Source: Candidatus Heimdallarchaeota archaeon (lineage in GTDB: Archaea > Asgardarchaeota > Heimdallarchaeia > Heimdallarchaeales > Kariarchaeaceae). Taken from it: a stretch of 10,690 nt of DNA. The notes under the pieces were generated by a model. It had not been told where the DNA came from. It saw only the letters and a program-made list of their open reading frames with translations, and made no database searches. Of this stretch, positions 7,259-10,690 are shown piece after piece (the stretch's first letter is position 1; each line of letters starts with the position of its first letter). Position numbers and translations under genes: made by a program. The stretch spans positions 1-10,690 of the forward strand of contig JACZSS010000034.1 of assembly GCA_022574115.1 (NCBI GenBank), in the 5' to 3' direction.

Positions 7259-8033
7259 TCAATTCTTTGAAGATTTTGCTGATTTCTTTTTAGGATTGTG
7301 TTTCTCAGCTAATTTTGTAAATTTATAAGGTCGTATAAACAAATCCTCAATTATTACTTCAAGAAACATTATCAGTCCATTAACGTCTTCATCATCGACC
7401 TTTACATTAGGATCAGTGTTAGGATGAGCACCTGCATTCCCGATCCATCGGATAACTGCTCGTAATCAGATAAATGTTTTGGATAATCTTTCAGCAATGT
7501 TGTTAGCTGAACAACTAAATCATTCTTGGGAATTTCCTTAATTAAACATATTCTTTGTAAAGCTCTGCGTCCCATGGAAGCTGTTGCATTATACAAGTTC
7601 AAACTATTACAGGAATAAGTTTCAGCCAAATCTTCCCGTAATTCCTTGGGAATTACATTTTCGTCCCAATTATCAGGATTAACAAGACCTACTTTAACTA
7701 TTTTTGGATCTCTTAGAAAATTTCTAAAATTTAGCTCACTTCCATGAGATTTGTAAATCACATGATGGACATCACCACACCCCATGCATTTCACTAAATC
7801 ATGAGCTCCTTTTTTATCAGTGCCATAATGTAATGCAATGCTCCGTCCATTTTTAAAAGAGCCATCAAAACTAATATCCGTCTCAGTGTCAGTTCCGTCT
7901 ATAAATATTGATAAAAACCTACTCTTGGATTTACAACTTGGACATTCACTATTGAATGGATTTGGGATTTTATTTCACCTTAATAATCCTTTAAGGCAAA
8001 TTCTATTAATCTTTTCGATTGACCAATCATCAT
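7259..8033 (-). pseudogene. DUF4145 protein with N-terminal zinc ribbon, broken by frameshifts
   Basis: DUF4145 is a helical domain frequent in defence and restriction contexts; its molecular role is not established. The central part (7794-7440) holds the domain's middle helix SMGRRALQRICLIKEI. Its signature end, GNAGAHPNTDPN, is in another frame, so a single-base change near 7435-7440 (a GGG run) is needed. The C-terminal part then reads on (EDVNGLIMFLEVIIEDLF) to TGA 7261-7259. Upstream of the first start codon (GTG 7794) the same frame continues and supplies a zinc ribbon: ECPSC near 7933 and KCMGC near 7791. That frame meets TGA 7977-7975. A plausible original start is ATG 8033 in a different frame (MIGQSKRLIEFALKDY), which hits TAA 7982-7980. 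The N-terminal joint therefore has at least two lesions. Confidence 0.75.
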
Positions 8034-8049
8034 TGAGATTCTTGCAGCC

Positions 8050-8238
8050 GTGAACAAAGAGCTAGAAACAGATTATGTGGACCCATATCTATTAGAGAGA
8101 TATATCCGTAGATCCTTTGATGAGCAATTGGAACATGATAATAGTATGGATCGTTTGATAAGTGCTGAATCGTCTTTGAATTCCCTAATTATTTATGTCA
8201 ATGAAACTATTGAAAAAGTCCAACTATCTGAAAATTAA
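8050..8238 (+). CDS. Small acidic hypothetical protein
   Basis: 62 residues from GTG 8050 to TAA 8236-8238, acidic and probably all-helical (ERYIRRSFDEQLEHDNSMD, then LIIYVNETIEKVQLSEN). The frame is open upstream to about 8020 (PIIIEILAAVNKELE), so the start is unsure. It is divergent from the DUF4145 gene and overlaps its possible first codons only if an upstream start is used. No TATA box is evident. A T10 run about 100 nt downstream could end its transcript. No family is recognised; an antitoxin-like or regulatory role would be guesswork. Confidence 0.45.
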   Translation: MNKELETDYVDPYLLERYIRRSFDEQLEHDNSMDRLISAESSLNSLIIYVNETIEKVQLSEN

Positions 8239-8271
8239 ATATTTTGTCTCTCTGAACCGATTGGATTAAAT

Positions 8272-8361
8272 ATGATTGAAACCTTATTAGAATTGTATTC
8301 TGGTTCTTGCTCCTCCGTGAAATCGGTTAGTCTCAGAATACATTTTTTTTTTGGATTTTAG
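8272..8361 (+). CDS. Very short ORF, doubtful
   Basis: 29 codons from ATG 8272 to TAG 8359-8361 (begins MIETLLELYSGSC). Its last part crosses the T10 run, giving Phe-Phe-Phe, so it is probably not a complete gene. It is listed because the first half reads like protein and follows a TTAAATAT sequence. Confidence 0.15.
   Translation: MIETLLELYSGSCSSVKSVSLRIHFFFGF
8343..8352 (+). terminator. T10 tract, possible archaeal terminator
   Basis: Ten consecutive T on the plus strand about 105 nt after the 8050-8238 ORF. Archaeal RNA polymerase can terminate on such U-rich stretches without a hairpin. It is also a tract where indel errors are likely. Confidence 0.4.
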
Positions 8362-8669
8362 TAATTTATAAAATGAATCAGGCTGGAAGTAATTAATTCA
8401 GGTTCGAGATTTGATTTGTTTTTTCAAATGTTCGATGGACGTTTAAATCGACTTTCGAAGAACGTGGTTACGGGCGTTTTCCGTTAATGTCAAAATTAAT
8501 TATCAAAATTAGGTTTCGTGGGAGCGATTCTAATACAAACAAATGAAAATCATGATATAATGTTCATCGGAATTCGGTAATACTTTCAACAAACTCTTAC
8601 CCTGGCACCAGATTATTATTTGCTGCGCTTGTAATCCACCGACGGTAAAGGGGATTAATGAAGCAATGC
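8362..8669. other. Gap with short protein-like fragments on the plus strand
   Basis: No intact gene. Several short plus-strand frames read like protein: WTFKSTFEERGYGRF with PLMSKLIIKIRFRG (about 8438-8520), FVGAILIQTNENHDIM (about 8516-8563) and GNTFNKLLPWHQ (from about 8576). They are in different frames and share no recognisable family. They could be relics of one eroded gene, but chance is not excluded. Confidence 0.3.
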
Positions 8670-9959
8670 TCAAATGGTTCGTGACTTAATTACAAGAGTT
8701 TTACGAGTTTTATTTAAAACAACAATAGTGATAATCATGGTAGATAGTCTAAAAGGAAAATTTGTTGCGGAAAATGAACTTGACTGACCACTTTGGTCGG
8801 ATGGCTTAGAATCCGAAATCGGTCCTTTGGAGCCGATATACGTATAACCGTTTTTATTTGGGGTGAATGTAATTGAATAGAGCTCATTGTCTCGGTATGG
8901 CCATTCCAAGGCATCGTTTCTTCCTCCAAATATCAAAATCCGATTATTTAAACGGTCGTATGTCATCCCAAAATCTGACAAAGACGGGATTGTCGTATCA
9001 GAGATTTCGACTTCTTCCCACAAATTCAACGAATAATCATAAATCCAAATCTCATTGTACCAGACTGTTCCTATCTTATTGTGATGTGTTCTCCCTCCAA
9101 ATAACACAACTTTGCCGATGGAAGCAACATAAACCATTTTGGCTCCATTGTGGCTTGTAGGGTGCGACTTGGGTTCTTGATTCGTCCAAGTGTTTTTTGA
9201 CCAGTCATATGTCCAAGTATCAGTCAATCCTTCAACACCATCATAACCGCCATATAAGATTATCTTGTCATATTTCTCGTCATAAGCTAATGCATGAACA
9301 TTCCTCCCAGGAGGGGAATTAATTGGTTGGAGTTGTACCCAATTTTGTTGTTCATGATCGAAATACCATGAATCGCCGGGACGATCTTCTCCAGTCCAAC
9401 CAGAAAAGAGAAACGAGACTTGTCTTCTGGTATCGAAAACAACCTCCGTATATCTCGGATCAGGTGCAATTTCCGAAATTATTTCCATCCATTCTCCGTT
9501 AGCTAAGTTGTATATCCAAGTGTCTCCTATTACTCCCGCCGACCACCCTCCGAACATCAAAATTTCGTTTCTATTAAAATTAGATGACATGGCAGCATAT
9601 CTTCGACCTTTTGGTTGATTTTCGTCTACACGTGAAATCCACTGGTTTGTTGCGATTTGGTAAATCCATGTGATATTTGAGTCTGAGATTGTTCTAGGAA
9701 TACCGTATTCGTATTCACTGGGTACTTGATCTATATCAATTACTCCACCGAACGTAAATGCCACTTCGTCAGTTGGAGAGTAAACAAGTGAGAGTGAATC
9801 CACTGGAGGTGGTGACTGTTCTGGATGTAAGACATTCCAGTTGATGTTTTCAGATTCTAAACCAAAACTAGTGGAAATTGAAATACACGCTATCAGAACA
9901 AGCGATAATAATAACCGTCTAGTATTAAATAACCGACTCAAATCCAAATAATTGCACAT
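8670..9959 (-). CDS. Secreted kelch-repeat beta-propeller protein
   Basis: The 429-residue protein has a signal peptide (about residues 1-33, hydrophobic LLLSLVLIACISI after Arg-Arg) and then six kelch-type units. Each has a hydrophobic strand ending in Gly-Gly or Ser-Gly and a distal W-x-Y/aromatic strand: TFGG...TWIY, LMFGG...TWIY, FLFSG...SWYF, ILYGG...TWTYDW, VLFGG...IWIYD, LIFGG...ELYS. Six units fit a six-bladed propeller, a binding scaffold rather than a fixed enzyme. A Ser-rich linker (about 380-400) leads to a short hydrophobic segment (STMIITIVVL) and a basic tail, suggesting a membrane anchor, though the segment is short. The ligand is unknown. All 16 Trp codons are TGG. It ends TGA 8672-8670, with TAA five codons on. 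ATG 9959 is 22 bp from a divergent ATG at 9982. Confidence 0.85.
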   Translation of the reverse strand: MCNYLDLSRLFNTRRLLLSLVLIACISISTSFGLESENINWNVLHPEQSPPPVDSLSLVYSPTDEVAFTFGGVIDIDQVPSEYEYGIPRTISDSNITWIYQIATNQWISRVDENQPKGRRYAAMSSNFNRNEILMFGGWSAGVIGDTWIYNLANGEWMEIISEIAPDPRYTEVVFDTRRQVSFLFSGWTGEDRPGDSWYFDHEQQNWVQLQPINSPPGRNVHALAYDEKYDKIILYGGYDGVEGLTDTWTYDWSKNTWTNQEPKSHPTSHNGAKMVYVASIGKVVLFGGRTHHNKIGTVWYNEIWIYDYSLNLWEEVEISDTTIPSLSDFGMTYDRLNNRILIFGGRNDALEWPYRDNELYSITFTPNKNGYTYIGSKGPISDSKPSDQSGQSSSFSATNFPFRLSTMIITIVVLNKTRKTLVIKSRTI

Positions 9960-9981
9960 CCTTTCTCTTCTACAAAAAAAT

Positions 9982-10266
9982 ATGGTTCAAAATGTAATTA
10001 GGTTTTCTGTAGTTGACAATCTCGATGGATGATCGGATGTAGGCGTTACAATCAATGGAAAAATTTATAGTTGGGAATCATATTTGAGCATTAGTCAATC
10101 ACTGAATGTACGGCACAAAATCTACTTTTTGAACTGTGATTCAGGGAGTTTAGAACAAATTCAAAACTTTAATTCAGACAAAAGCTTTACATTCACAAAT
10201 AAAATTGATGTCGAGAATATTATAAAAAAGATATTTAGTGCTTTCATCAAAGGATTCCTCTACTGA
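9982..10266 (+). pseudogene. Small hypothetical protein with one in-frame TGA
   Basis: From ATG 9982 the frame reads MVQNVIRFSVVDNLDG, meets TGA at 10030-10032, and continues in the same frame as SDVGVTINGKIYSWESYLS and onward to TGA 10264-10266. The total is 94 codons with one internal stop. The reading on both sides has the same mixed beta character, so I treat it as one gene. Without the upstream part, the only start-like codon is TTG 10084, giving 60 residues. No family is recognised. It is divergent from the kelch gene with a 22-bp gap between ATGs, too little for two separate standard promoters. The internal TGA is nonsense, a base error, or readthrough. Confidence 0.45.
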
Positions 10267-10361
10267 CATTTACTATTCAAAACCTTTGAAAAACACATTA
10301 AATTTTGAAATTTGATGCCATCCCAAGAACCCGGGAGCATCTGAGTTTCGCAAAGGGCAAC

Positions 10362-10391
10362 ATTCGGATATTCGTACAAATTCGTTATTCG
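10362..10391. repeat. Four ATTCG repeats after the T9SS gene
   Basis: ATTCG occurs at 10362, 10370, 10380 and 10387 within 30 bp, just past the stop of the T9SS-type gene. I recall similar ATTCG-rich intergenic runs in Bacteroidota genomes, but cannot verify this here. If right, the foreign segment begins left of 10362. Confidence 0.35.
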
Positions 10392-10396
10392 TTGAT

Positions 10397-10690
10397 TTAG
10401 AACGCATCTAAGTCAACGGGCCGCAAAGCGCCAAACCATTTTAGAACTCTCTCTCCAACACCGGGCGCATTGACATGAATAAGATAAACACCTCCTGCAA
10501 TAGGAACACTGGATGAATTTTTCAGATCCCAATCTATTGAAGTAATCGTAGGATCGTCTCTCTCAAATCTTCTGATCAATGTACCGCTCACGTTATAAAT
10601 AGAAACCGTACATTTTTGCGGAAGGTTAATGATCTTTATCCTGTTATCTAATTGACTTCTTTCATAAGAGGAGAAAGCATTATAGGGATT
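10397..10690 (-). CDS. Bacteroidota-type T9SS C-terminal domain, partial (runs off right edge)
   Basis: 97 residues of a longer protein whose N terminus lies beyond the window; the frame is open from 10690 to TAA 10399-10397. The order of motifs is NPYNAFSSYE, then RIKIINLP, VSIYNVSGTLIRRF, SIDWDLKN, GGVYLIHVNAPGVGE and the terminal KWFGALRPVDLDAF. This is the beta-sandwich end domain of large secreted Bacteroidota proteins, where the last strands act as the signal for the type IX secretion system, which removes the domain at the outer membrane. T9SS is known only from the Bacteroidetes group, so such a domain next to an archaeal PolB1 is out of place. Either the contig is chimeric or the segment was transferred. 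The upstream part would probably be a large adhesin or propeller-type surface protein. Confidence 0.85.
   Translation of the reverse strand, partial: NPYNAFSSYERSQLDNRIKIINLPQKCTVSIYNVSGTLIRRFERDDPTITSIDWDLKNSSSVPIAGGVYLIHVNAPGVGERVLKWFGALRPVDLDAF

Noticed and set aside
8385..8425. GGTTCGAGA resembling a tRNA T-loop with a possible 5-bp stem
   Set aside because: The stem needs two G-T pairs, and no acceptor stem, anticodon arm or D-arm could be found around it.
1..10690. CRISPR array, insertion-sequence ends or ribosomal RNA
   Set aside because: No regularly spaced repeats, no transposase with flanking inverted repeats and no rRNA-like conserved stretch were seen by eye on either strand.

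Overview
The window looks archaeal over about its first 10.27 kb, most likely from the TACK/Asgard side. The longest gene is a family-B DNA polymerase of the PolB1 type known from Crenarchaeota and relatives. Several starts lie 25-35 nt downstream of TATA-box-like sequences, as in leaderless archaeal mRNAs. Two genes encode secreted proteins with a signal peptide, an ectodomain and a C-terminal membrane anchor with a basic tail. The Asgard assignment is an inference from style and from memory of homologues; no search was run. The last 0.3-0.4 kb is different: it encodes a C-terminal domain typical of Bacteroidota type IX secretion (T9SS) proteins.

Layout, left to right. 1-684 (-) is a partial gene of unknown function with winged-helix-like stretches. 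904-1227 (-) is a short unrecognised, probably eroded gene. 1339-2370 (-) is an Mrr-type restriction endonuclease whose 5' end is disturbed at an A8 tract. 2471-5235 (-) is a PolB1 DNA polymerase kept essentially whole at the protein level, but interrupted by two in-frame TGA codons and two frame changes near its N terminus. 5569-6950 (-) is a tight run of three genes: two small unknowns overlapping by 8 nt and a surface protein. 6978-7139 (+) is a small unknown ORF. 7259-8033 (-) is a DUF4145 gene with an N-terminal zinc ribbon, broken by a frameshift and a damaged start. 8050-8238 (+) is a small acidic ORF. 8670-9959 (-) is an intact secreted kelch beta-propeller protein. 9982-10266 (+) is a small ORF, divergent from the kelch gene, with one in-frame TGA. 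10397-10690 (-) is the Bacteroidota-type T9SS C terminus.

The main message is a mix of intact and broken genes. The partial gene at the left edge, the surface protein and the kelch gene are open over hundreds of codons. The Mrr nuclease, PolB1, DUF4145 and several small ORFs each carry one to four disruptions, while their catalytic or structural residues are preserved. This could be recent decay of a defence/replication accessory region, indel and base errors in a metagenomic assembly, or, less likely, TGA readthrough. Mrr nucleases and DUF4145 proteins are both commonly linked to restriction-type defence, so a decaying defence neighbourhood is reasonable. The Bacteroidota-like right end raises the possibility of a chimeric contig, and that should be settled before any transfer story is told.
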